The translations under genes were made by a program, and so were the position numbers. A DNA stretch of 6,723 bases. Source: Acidobacteriota bacterium (lineage in GTDB: Bacteria; Acidobacteriota; Terriglobia; UBA7540). Location: NCBI GenBank assembly GCA_021784615.1, contig JAJYHU010000079.1, forward strand, positions 1 through 6,723. The letters run 5' to 3'. Under the pieces are notes generated by a model. That model worked only from the letters and a program-made list of their open reading frames with translations. It searched no databases and was not told where the DNA came from. Of the stretch, positions 1 through 5,784 are shown one piece after another. Within the stretch, counting starts at the first letter, position 1. Each line of letters starts with the position of its first letter.

Positions 1-2337
1 GGCATCGGGGCGACGGCAGCTGTTTTCAGTGTGGTGAATGGCGTTCTCATGAGGCCACTCCCTTATGACCCGTCAGGACGATTGGTGCACATTAGAGAGA
101 GAACGTCAAAGGCCGCCTTCGGCTACTGGTGGTCGGTCCCTGCGGCTGACGCAATCGAGGTCAAGGATCAAGCTCAAGTTTTTCCAGAAGTGACAATGTT
201 CACAAGTGCCTTGCGAAATCTGACCGGGGCCGGTCTACCGACGGAAGTTTGGGTTGCTTACGTTTCAGCAAACTTTTTCCGCGTGCTCACAGCGCGAACA
301 GCCCTTGGCCGGACCTTTTTGCCTCAAGAGATGGAACCCGGCAATAACCGAGTCGTGGTAATCAGCCATGCCCTTTGGCAATCACTATACGGGGGTGCCG
401 GAACCGTGCTGGGCAAGAGATTACGCCTGAATGGGGAGGCGTACACTGTTGTCGGGGTGATGTCCGCAAGGTTCGAGTATCCCTCCAAGGTTGAGGCTTG
501 GTTGCCTTTGTCGTTGACTCCACAGGATATGGAAAGGCGATCGAGGACAAGGGTTGACCTTATTGCCACATTGAAACGGGGCGTCGGGCTTTCTCAAGTT
601 CGGGCAAGCCTCTCTCAGCTTGCGCGCCGCCTGGCACGGGAATACCCTAAGACCGATTCGGGGTGTGGGTTTCAAGCGGTGACCCTTCAAGATGAAGCGG
701 TGGGCAAGGTCCATGCAAGCCTGCTCGTTTTCTTTGCTGCATCTTTTTTTCTGCTCTTGATTGGTTGCGGGAATGTTGCGAGCCTGCTCCTGGCGAGGGC
801 ATCAGGGCGCCGACAGGAGCTTGCAGTCCGCGCAGCAATTGGCGCCACTTGGTCAAGACTTTTCCGTCAGATGCTTGCCGAAAGTTTCCTACTCTCACTG
901 CTGGGAGGCGGAGTTGGCCTAGCGCTAGCGGCTTGTCTGATTCGCATCTTAAAGGTACTCAACCCGGGTAGTATTCCGCGCCTGGATACAGTGAGTCTCG
1001 ACAGTCATGCATTGCTTTTTGTGCTGGCCCTCTCAATGGTAACGACAGTCGTGTTTGGGACGCTGCCTGCCCTCCCGACCTCCAAATCGGGACTTAATTC
1101 TGGTTTCCGAGATGCAAGCCAGACAGGCCTAAAGGCAATAAAAATGCGTTGGGTTCGAGGGCAGTCTGCCGCGGTTGCCCTCCAAATCGCTCTGGCGTTC
1201 GTATTGCTGGTAGGCGCAGGACTTCTTATCAAGACTTTTATTCGGCTCACCTCCGTTTCTCTCGGGTTCGACCCGTCCCATATCATGTCCGGTGCCATAA
1301 TCTTGCCTCCTGGAGTGTGGCACAACCCGTCCGCACAATTATCATTCTTTGATCAAGTCCTTCAACAAACGCAGTCCGTGGAGGCGTTTGAAGAAGTTGG
1401 CCTGACCAATATACCCCCGCTAGTCGGTGGGGTTATTCTGGCGTCGTGGGCACCTGTGAACAGGTTACAGCCAGCAGTTGGAAATTCATCGCCCACAAAT
1501 CTCCAGATTGTTACCCCTAGTTACTTTCGCCTGCTTGGAATTCAATTAATCAGTGGCCGGTACTTTTCCGTGAGTGATCGCCGCGGGGCTCCAGAAGTGG
1601 CAATTATCAATAGTGCCATGGCGCGACAATACTGGCTGAACGAAAATCCTCTCGGCGCCCTTATAAAGGTGAAGAAACTGCCAGATGGCCTTTCACCCAC
1701 TTGCACCATTGTAGGGGTTGTGGAGGATGTCCGCGATGTTTCACCCCAACACCCCCCGGAGCCCGAAATCTACGTTCCGTTTTTGCAATTTCCGATCCCA
1801 ATCATGTCTGTGTTAGTTCGGACACGGACAGATCCCTCGAAGCTATTTGGAGTTCTTCGGGGACAGGTGGCGTCCGTTAATAAAGATGAGGCGGTGACAG
1901 ATCTCGCCACGCTGGAGAGCCGATTGTCGACCTCGGTATCTGCACCCCGATTTCATTCCTTTGTGTTCGGGACGTTTGCAGGCCTTGGGCTGCTGCTGGC
2001 GATGGCTGGAGTTTACGGCATCATGTCCTATTCGGTTAGCCAACGGCAACACGAGATCGGCATTCGGATGGCGCTGGGAGCGCGGCGGACAGATATCCTC
2101 AAGATGGTCGTCGGGCAAGGGCTGAAGCTGGCGCTGATTGGAGTGGCCATCGGCATTGCCGGAGCGCTGGCGTTGACGCGCTTTTTATCCAGCCTGCTCT
2201 ACGGCGTGAAGCCGACCGATCCGCTGACGTTTGTCGTGGTGTCGCTGATTTTGATTGCCGTGGCGCTTGTGGCGTGTTACATCCCCGCGCGGCGCGCGGC
2301 GAAGGTTGATCCCATGGTAGCGCTGAGATACGAATAA
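1..2337 (+). CDS. ADOP-family ABC transporter permease (MacB/FtsX type), 5'-truncated by window
   Basis: Reading frame 1 is open from the first base and encodes 778 residues before the TAA stop. The residues before the GTG at 31 (GIGATAAVFS) are the usual end of the first membrane helix in this family, so the true start lies upstream. Using window codons, the order is: end of TM1, then a MacB-like periplasmic domain (about 20-235). A first FtsX unit follows, with helices near 241-262, 294-318 and 336-358 and a cytoplasmic RRQELAVRAAIGA motif between the first two. A second-half helix lies near 389-413, then a second periplasmic domain (about 420-645). The last FtsX unit has helices near 651-679, 707-729 and 741-760, with the matching QRQHEIGIRMALGA motif. 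The duplicated permease layout and the ALRYE terminus are typical of acidobacterial duplicated orphan permeases. No ATPase gene is in the window, as 'orphan' implies. The transported substrate is unknown; related MacB proteins are mechanotransmitters in efflux or secretion. The final ~350 bp are richer in G/C at third positions than the upstream part. Confidence 0.95.
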   Translation, partial: GIGATAAVFSVVNGVLMRPLPYDPSGRLVHIRERTSKAAFGYWWSVPAADAIEVKDQAQVFPEVTMFTSALRNLTGAGLPTEVWVAYVSANFFRVLTARTALGRTFLPQEMEPGNNRVVVISHALWQSLYGGAGTVLGKRLRLNGEAYTVVGVMSARFEYPSKVEAWLPLSLTPQDMERRSRTRVDLIATLKRGVGLSQVRASLSQLARRLAREYPKTDSGCGFQAVTLQDEAVGKVHASLLVFFAASFFLLLIGCGNVASLLLARASGRRQELAVRAAIGATWSRLFRQMLAESFLLSLLGGGVGLALAACLIRILKVLNPGSIPRLDTVSLDSHALLFVLALSMVTTVVFGTLPALPTSKSGLNSGFRDASQTGLKAIKMRWVRGQSAAVALQIALAFVLLVGAGLLIKTFIRLTSVSLGFDPSHIMSGAIILPPGVWHNPSAQLSFFDQVLQQTQSVEAFEEVGLTNIPPLVGGVILASWAPVNRLQPAVGNSSPTNLQIVTPSYFRLLGIQLISGRYFSVSDRRGAPEVAIINSAMARQYWLNENPLGALIKVKKLPDGLSPTCTIVGVVEDVRDVSPQHPPEPEIYVPFLQFPIPIMSVLVRTRTDPSKLFGVLRGQVASVNKDEAVTDLATLESRLSTSVSAPRFHSFVFGTFAGLGLLLAMAGVYGIMSYSVSQRQHEIGIRMALGARRTDILKMVVGQGLKLALIGVAIGIAGALALTRFLSSLLYGVKPTDPLTFVVVSLILIAVALVACYIPARRAAKVDPMVALRYE

Positions 2338-2411
2338 ATTTTGAATTATGAATCCCAAAGAGCAAAGGAGGAACCTTATCCGCTGACTGCCTATTGTCAT
2401 CTGGTGCTGAT
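2338..2411. other. convergent intergenic gap
   Basis: These 74 bp separate two genes that run toward each other. A strong Shine-Dalgarno-like AAAGGAGG (2364-2371) is present, but no ATG, GTG or TTG follows at a usable distance. The only inverted repeat I see is AAGG/CCTT (2365-2377), which is too weak to be a terminator and has no T run. No convincing bidirectional terminator was found. Confidence 0.5.
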
Positions 2412-4178
2412 TCAGTCCAGGCGAAATCGCAGGCCGGGGAGAGGCATTCCTTTTTCATCGGTGAAGCGCAGCGCGAACAGCCAGATTCCGCGGGCGTTTG
2501 AGCACGTGACGGCGAGCTTGCTGCGGCCGCGCTTCAAGCTGATGGGAACGCTGCGCGCAAAGCGGTACTTATCTCGATATAGCGTGTATCCACCCCACTC
2601 CTGCGACTCGAAAACCACCTGGCCTCCCAGCCGGATGGTGACGGCATCGTCCCAGGCTAGATGCAGAACGGCGGCGCGCTCTGTGGGATTTTCAACGAAG
2701 GTGACAAAGTGCGCGGCGCCGTTGTCGACGCCCTGCCAGTCGAAGATGTACCGGCAGTCGGTCACGCCGCGCGGGTCAAAATTGGAATAGGGAAACCAGC
2801 GGACCGCTTGGTCGCGCCCCGGGTAAGGCGCGTAGGTTTGGATGGGCTGCTCGAGCGCCTCGAGCGCGGCGAACTGCGGCAGGGTGTGAGCATTCCCCAG
2901 CAGTCCCAAAACCCACCACCGGCCGGGCGTTCCAAAGGCCTCCGAAAGCTGGTCCGCGGAAAGCTCTCCGCGGTCGAACCGGCGGATGGCTTCCACAAGC
3001 GGGCCAAGGCGCGAGCCCGAGGAGAGCGCGGGCTTATCCATCAAAATCTGCTGCCAGTCTTTCAGGTTGATGTCGGCGCGCTTCAGGTGCTGCTTTTGGA
3101 GCCCGTATTGCTTTTCGAGTTCGGGCGACCAAAGGTACCAGACGGGGCTCGCCGTGAATGACCAGATGTAGCGTTTGGCGGTGGTTCGCAGGATCGCCAT
3201 TTGCCGGCGAAGTTCGCGAATCTCATCTTTCCACGGCTGGACCGGATAGTCGAGGCTGCCTGTCTCTACGCAGTGGAGCGGCCACACCCCCGGTGCCGTC
3301 GAGCACCGCCGTTTCCAATACCCTGCTGTCTGCTCGCCCGCCAGCAGCGGAATTACTCCGTCGTTGAAGCTTGTGGTGGCGAGTGTCGTGACGGGATCAG
3401 CCAGGCAGTAACTATATTCCGTAGCCAGATGGAACCCTCCCGGCGCATCCCGCGCGGCCATGCTGTCGAGTATGCCGAGCATATACGCTCGGACAATAGG
3501 GCAGGAACGGATATCCCCCGGCAGGACGAGTACGACAGCTTCCGGGAAGGCGTCGAGCAACGCTGCGATCGAGCGCTGGCCTTGCCGGAAGGCCGCCGCC
3601 TCAAGATCGCCCGCCGTGTAGTCGTCATAGTTATAGATCGGGTTGGTGAGGATATACCTTGGGTAGGGATACTCAACATCAATCGCCACGCCGCGGAATC
3701 CGATCTCCCGCGCCATCCGGCCGAGCGCCGCGAACTGAGCCTCCATCGTCTCGGTAAAGGATTTGGCGAGCAGCGATTGCGGCGAGGGCCACCTTCCATC
3801 TTGTTCAAAGGCGATATCCAAAAAGTTTTCCGTCACTTGAGCGGCTCGAAGCGCGGCCAGATTCTTGCGCGCCGCTGCAACCCAGCCGGGCTGCTCCGCC
3901 GGCACGCCGTTCGTGCCTACAAATCGCTCGGCGAAGCGCTCCCAACTGCCCACGGTAAAGAAAAAACCGTCGTAGATCTTCTTGACCTCGGCGGCGTGGT
4001 CGTCCAGGTACCCGTTCGGCTGGACGGAGTAGCAAATCATCTTGGGGCCGTGGCCGGCGAATGAGCCATCGCCCGAGAGCCGCGAGAATGCCGGCTGGGC
4101 CGCCGGCGCGAGCGAGGCGTAACCCGCCAGTGCCGCCGACTTTTCCAGAAACTCCCTGCGACTCGTTTTGCTTTTCAT
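2412..4178 (-). CDS. Tat-exported protein of unassigned family, probable TIM-barrel-like domain plus C-terminal beta-sandwich
   Basis: This gene encodes 588 residues when started at 4178. An in-frame ATG at 4190 would add MRFL, but 4178 has GAGG six bases upstream while 4190 has none. The N-terminus has a twin-arginine motif (SRREFL, residues 6-11) followed by a short hydrophobic Ala/Leu stretch (14-27), predicting Tat export of a folded protein; there is no lipobox cysteine. Residues about 45-385 alternate hydrophobic strands and helices like a TIM barrel. Candidate strand ends include AIDVEYPYP (Asp167, Glu169), the VVLVLPGD segment (~215-222), FHLATEYSY (249-257) and YIWSFTASPVWYLW (337-350). 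Acidic and aromatic residues there would suit a sugar-binding pocket. The C-terminal ~100 residues (WDDAVTIRLGGQVVF from 509, then a PISLKRGRSKLAV strand and GIWLFALRF) resemble the accessory beta-sandwich domains attached to glycosidases. I infer a periplasmic or extracellular carbohydrate-active role, without a family assignment. It has its own predicted promoter and is separated from mutY by about 490 bp. Confidence 0.85.
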   Translation of the reverse strand: MKSKTSRREFLEKSAALAGYASLAPAAQPAFSRLSGDGSFAGHGPKMICYSVQPNGYLDDHAAEVKKIYDGFFFTVGSWERFAERFVGTNGVPAEQPGWVAAARKNLAALRAAQVTENFLDIAFEQDGRWPSPQSLLAKSFTETMEAQFAALGRMAREIGFRGVAIDVEYPYPRYILTNPIYNYDDYTAGDLEAAAFRQGQRSIAALLDAFPEAVVLVLPGDIRSCPIVRAYMLGILDSMAARDAPGGFHLATEYSYCLADPVTTLATTSFNDGVIPLLAGEQTAGYWKRRCSTAPGVWPLHCVETGSLDYPVQPWKDEIRELRRQMAILRTTAKRYIWSFTASPVWYLWSPELEKQYGLQKQHLKRADINLKDWQQILMDKPALSSGSRLGPLVEAIRRFDRGELSADQLSEAFGTPGRWWVLGLLGNAHTLPQFAALEALEQPIQTYAPYPGRDQAVRWFPYSNFDPRGVTDCRYIFDWQGVDNGAAHFVTFVENPTERAAVLHLAWDDAVTIRLGGQVVFESQEWGGYTLYRDKYRFARSVPISLKRGRSKLAVTCSNARGIWLFALRFTDEKGMPLPGLRFRLD

Positions 4179-4184
4179 CAGGAA

Positions 4185-4188
4185 CCTC
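4185..4188 (-). promoter_or_regulatory. ribosome-binding site deciding the start of the Tat-exported gene
   Basis: On the minus strand GAGG lies six bases before the ATG at 4178. The alternative in-frame ATG at 4190 overlaps this region and is preceded only by CTACGAAAA, with no Shine-Dalgarno match. The shorter protein, whose Tat arginines sit at residues 7-8, is therefore preferred. Confidence 0.65.
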
Positions 4189-4213
4189 ATTTTTCGTAGA
4201 ACTGAAATATCTA

Positions 4214-4242
4214 TGTATAGGGCTTCAGACCGTAAGAGTCAA
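4214..4242 (-). promoter_or_regulatory. predicted sigma70-type promoter of the Tat-exported gene
   Basis: On the minus strand a TTGACT -35 box (4242-4237, 5 of 6 to consensus) is followed after exactly 17 bp by TATACA (4219-4214, 4 of 6). Initiation near 4207 would give a leader of about 29 nt that includes the GAGG ribosome-binding site and the ATG at 4178. The fit of spacing, leader length and start codon supports the call; it rests on sequence match only. Confidence 0.55.
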
Positions 4243-4309
4243 ACGAAAACGCCGGGGGAGCAGTACTTTAAACTCAAGGTGCCATCCTCGCGCCGCCCGC
4301 AGAAAGTTC

Positions 4310-4338
4310 TTGACAATGTGGGCCTAGTGTGATAGTCT
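4310..4338 (+). promoter_or_regulatory. candidate plus-strand promoter with no obvious gene
   Basis: A perfect TTGACA (4310-4315) is followed after 17 bp by TAGTCT (4333-4338), preceded by TG one base upstream (4330-4331), an extended -10 arrangement. The -10 hexamer matches consensus at only three positions, though these are the most conserved ones (T, A and final T). Transcription would begin near 4345 and run into the AT-rich repeat block, antisense to nothing known. It would also be divergent from the promoter of the Tat-exported gene. It may be fortuitous. Confidence 0.35.
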
Positions 4339-4469
4339 TCCTACGACGCTGGGCGCTTTGCGCCGGGCGAATGGTGAAGGATGATGGAAACAGCCTGGAA
4401 ACGCGCGAAAACCCCGCCAAGATCATTCAGAATAACACCCTTCTGCCGTCCAGCGGCTTCCGAGCCTCA

Positions 4470-4489
4470 AAAAAAAGAATTCTTTTTTT
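4470..4489. repeat. perfect 20-bp palindrome A7-GAATTC-T7
   Basis: Seven A, GAATTC, seven T form a perfect dyad with no spacer. On the plus strand it ends in T7, on the minus strand likewise, so it could act as a weak bidirectional terminator-like element or an easily melted site. The stem has only two G:C pairs, so a classic intrinsic terminator is unlikely. It could also be a protein-binding operator. Confidence 0.6.
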
Positions 4490-4490
4490 C

Positions 4491-4523
4491 AAAAACGAAG
4501 CTAGGAAGTTGTTGAAAACACAA
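4491..4523. repeat. direct repeat copy 1
   Basis: This copy starts with A-rich CGAAGCTAG, then the 13-mer AAGTTGTTGAAAA (4506-4518) and CACAA. It matches copy 2 at 4568-4602 with a few substitutions and a two-base insertion. The shared 13-mers are 77 bp apart, seven times 11. A short TTGT/ACAA dyad (4509-4512 with 4520-4523) flanks the GAAAA core. Confidence 0.6.
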
Positions 4524-4526
4524 GGG

Positions 4527-4545
4527 GGCTGTGGAAAAAACAGCC
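4527..4545. repeat. small inverted repeat (GGCTGT/ACAGCC)
   Basis: A 6-bp stem GGCTGT (4527-4532) pairs with ACAGCC (4540-4545) around the 7-nt loop GGAAAAA. Neither strand shows a T run after the stem, so it is not a standard intrinsic terminator. The left arm overlaps the DnaA-box-like TGTGGAAAA. Confidence 0.45.
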
Positions 4546-4578
4546 AAAACGAACCTAAAACGAAGCTAAAACAAAGCT
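4546..4578. repeat. three 11-bp tandem repeats with phased A-tracts
   Basis: The units are AAAACGAACCT (4546), AAAACGAAGCT (4557) and AAAACAAAGCT (4568), in perfect register. Related dispersed copies are AAAACGAAGCTA at 4492 and AAAACGAAGCGA at 4611. A-tract centres at about 4537, 4547, 4558 and 4569 recur every 10-11 bp, the spacing that produces intrinsically curved DNA. Because 11 is not a multiple of three, a coding role is unlikely. Confidence 0.7.
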
Positions 4579-4602
4579 AGCCAAGTTGTTGAAAATACAC
4601 AA
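4568..4602. repeat. direct repeat copy 2
   Basis: This copy reads A-rich ACAAAGCTAG, then AAGTTGTTGAAAA (4583-4595) and TACACAA, matching copy 1 at 4491-4523. A GTTGT/ACAAC dyad (4585-4589 with 4599-4603) surrounds the core with a 9-nt loop. Its first 11 bases are also the third unit of the adjoining 11-bp tandem array. Confidence 0.6.
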
Positions 4603-4665
4603 CGCGCCAAAAAACGAAGCGAAGGCGGAGGGCCAAAACGTTTTTCTAAAGGCGCTTTCCAGGAT

Positions 4666-5775
4666 TTAACTAGCCCCTGGCAGTCTTTGGGGCCGCACTT
4701 TCGGCCCTTCCCGCGCAAGCTGGTGGAGAACCTTCCGGGCCAACTGTGATACGGCCGCCTGCTCGATTTTTCCCGCCGCGAACCAGCGGCATCCCTTGGC
4801 GCGCAATCTTTCCGGCAGTTCTGCCACGTAAACCTCGGCCTGGATGGATCGATAGGTAATGCTGTGATGAAGCTTCTGGCAAGGCTCTCCAAACGCGATG
4901 GGAATTCCGGCGGCCGCGCGGAGTTTTTCGCTCAAGCGCGCCAGGGCTTTCGATCTCGATTTGCCGAGCGCCGAGGGAAAATTCCAAAGGCCGTCGAGCA
5001 GTCCGTCATCAAGGCCGCGAGCCAGCAGAAAGCGATGGTTCCGATGGATCACGGCGGTTGCGAGATGCCATTTTTCAGCTTGCCGGCGCGGCCGCGGCTG
5101 GGGATAGGATTCCGGCTTGCCCAGGGCATAAGCGCGGCACCAGCGCCGGAGCGGGCACCGCGGGCATTCGGGCGAGCGCGGCAGGCAGATGGTTTGCCCC
5201 AGTTCCATCAGAGCCTGATTGAAATTGCCCGGACTGCGGCGCGAGAGAAGCCGATCAAGATGATCTTCGATGGCGCGGCGAAAGCGCGGTTCAGGAAGGC
5301 TGCCGCGCCGGGCGGAGAGGCGTGCCATCACGCGCGCCACGTTGCCGTCGAGAACCGCGTAAGGCTCCTTGTAAGCGATGCTCAAGACGGCCCGGGCGGT
5401 GTAATCGCCCACGCCAGGAAGCCGGCGCGCCTCGTCGAAATCCCGCGGAAAATTGCCGTCATGTTCATCCGCCATCAGGCGGGCGGCAAGGTGCAGGTTG
5501 CGGGCGCGGCGGTAATAGCCAAGTCCGGACCAGAGTTCCAGGACGCGCTCAAGCGGGGCGGCGGCCAGTTGCGCGGCGCTTGGGAACTCGGCAAGGAAGC
5601 GCAGGTAGTAGGGAATGACGGTAGGAATCTGGGTCTGCTGAAGCATGACTTCCGAGAGCCAGATTGCGTAGGAAGACTTGGCCTGGCGCCAGGGCAGCTT
5701 GCGGGCGTGGCGGCGAAACCAGCCGAGCAGTCTCGATCGGGCGCGGGCGGCTTCAGCAGAAGTAAGGCGAGGCAT
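4666..5775 (-). CDS. mutY: A/G-specific adenine DNA glycosylase MutY
   Basis: This 369-residue protein removes adenine mispaired with 8-oxoguanine (or G), the GO-system step that prevents G:C to T:A mutations. The N-terminal glycosylase domain carries SEVMLQQTQ (catalytic Glu42), GLGYYRRARN (83-92), the helix-hairpin-helix LPGVGDYTARAV (119-130) and the catalytic Asp143 in VLDGNVARVMAR. The [4Fe-4S] ligands follow the family pattern C-X6-C-X2-C-X5-C at Cys197, 204, 207 and 213. A C-terminal NUDIX-like domain (about 236-355, with LLDGLWNFPS at 259-268) is where MutY reads 8-oxoG. There the usual F-S-H loop appears to be replaced by I-T-Y within HHSITYRS (303-310). The length is normal for the family (E. 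coli MutY is 350 residues). The start at 5775 lies nine bases after the stop of the upstream VWFA-related gene, with only a weak GGAAA upstream, so translational coupling is likely. It is a cytoplasmic enzyme. Confidence 0.97.
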   Translation of the reverse strand: MPRLTSAEAARARSRLLGWFRRHARKLPWRQAKSSYAIWLSEVMLQQTQIPTVIPYYLRFLAEFPSAAQLAAAPLERVLELWSGLGYYRRARNLHLAARLMADEHDGNFPRDFDEARRLPGVGDYTARAVLSIAYKEPYAVLDGNVARVMARLSARRGSLPEPRFRRAIEDHLDRLLSRRSPGNFNQALMELGQTICLPRSPECPRCPLRRWCRAYALGKPESYPQPRPRRQAEKWHLATAVIHRNHRFLLARGLDDGLLDGLWNFPSALGKSRSKALARLSEKLRAAAGIPIAFGEPCQKLHHSITYRSIQAEVYVAELPERLRAKGCRWFAAGKIEQAAVSQLARKVLHQLAREGPKVRPQRLPGAS

Positions 5776-5784
5776 GAGAGAGCG

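Larger units (their letters stand above)
4510..4595. promoter_or_regulatory. cluster of DnaA-box-like nonamers
   Basis: TGTGGAAAA at 4530-4538 is the reverse complement of TTTTCCACA, one mismatch from the DnaA-box consensus TTATCCACA. Two weaker relatives in the same orientation, TGTTGAAAA, lie at 4510-4518 and 4587-4595 (two mismatches each). They sit in an AT-rich, probably curved stretch. None of the genes commonly found beside oriC (dnaA, dnaN, rpmH, rnpA) is in the window. The cluster may be chance in A-rich DNA or a DnaA titration or regulatory site rather than an origin. Confidence 0.2.
4179..4665. other. AT-rich, repeat-bearing intergenic region between mutY and the Tat-exported gene
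   Basis: This ~490-bp spacer contrasts with the GC-rich genes on either side. From low to high coordinates it holds the leader and promoter of the downstream minus-strand gene, then a plus-strand promoter candidate. Next come a small GC hairpin (GGCGC/GCGCC, 4352-4364), a perfect A7-GAATTC-T7 palindrome, and a block of A-tracts, direct repeats and DnaA-box-like nonamers (about 4490-4625). No open reading frame here looks convincingly coding: the longest plus-strand frame (4329-4580) has no ribosome-binding site and runs straight through repeats with an 11-bp period. No clear terminator for mutY was seen downstream of 4666. Confidence 0.7.

Noticed and set aside
2364..2371. Strong Shine-Dalgarno-like AAAGGAGG in the convergent gap
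   Set aside because: No start codon follows within a normal distance, and the region downstream is antisense to the end of the Tat-exported gene.
2341..4064. Long plus-strand open frames such as 2661-3161 and 3201-4064
   Set aside because: They lie opposite the Tat-exported gene, which has a signal peptide, ribosome-binding site and promoter. The opposite frames give Arg/Gly/Pro-rich products without domain features, as expected for GC-rich antisense shadows.
4470..4489. Palindrome as an intrinsic terminator for mutY or a plus-strand transcript
   Set aside because: The stem is nearly all A:T with no loop, so it would form a poor RNA hairpin; I keep it only as a palindrome.
4329..4580. Plus-strand open frame of 83 codons in the spacer (also a 43-codon frame from ATG 4384 to the TGA at 4513-4515)
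   Set aside because: No ribosome-binding site at a workable distance (the AAGG at 4377-4380 abuts the ATGs), low-complexity Lys/Asn-rich product, and the frame runs through 11-bp non-triplet repeats. A small peptide is not excluded but is not supported.
4490..4625. CRISPR array or IS/MITE
   Set aside because: Repeats are too short and irregularly spaced for CRISPR, and I see no transposase, flanking terminal inverted repeats or target-site duplication.
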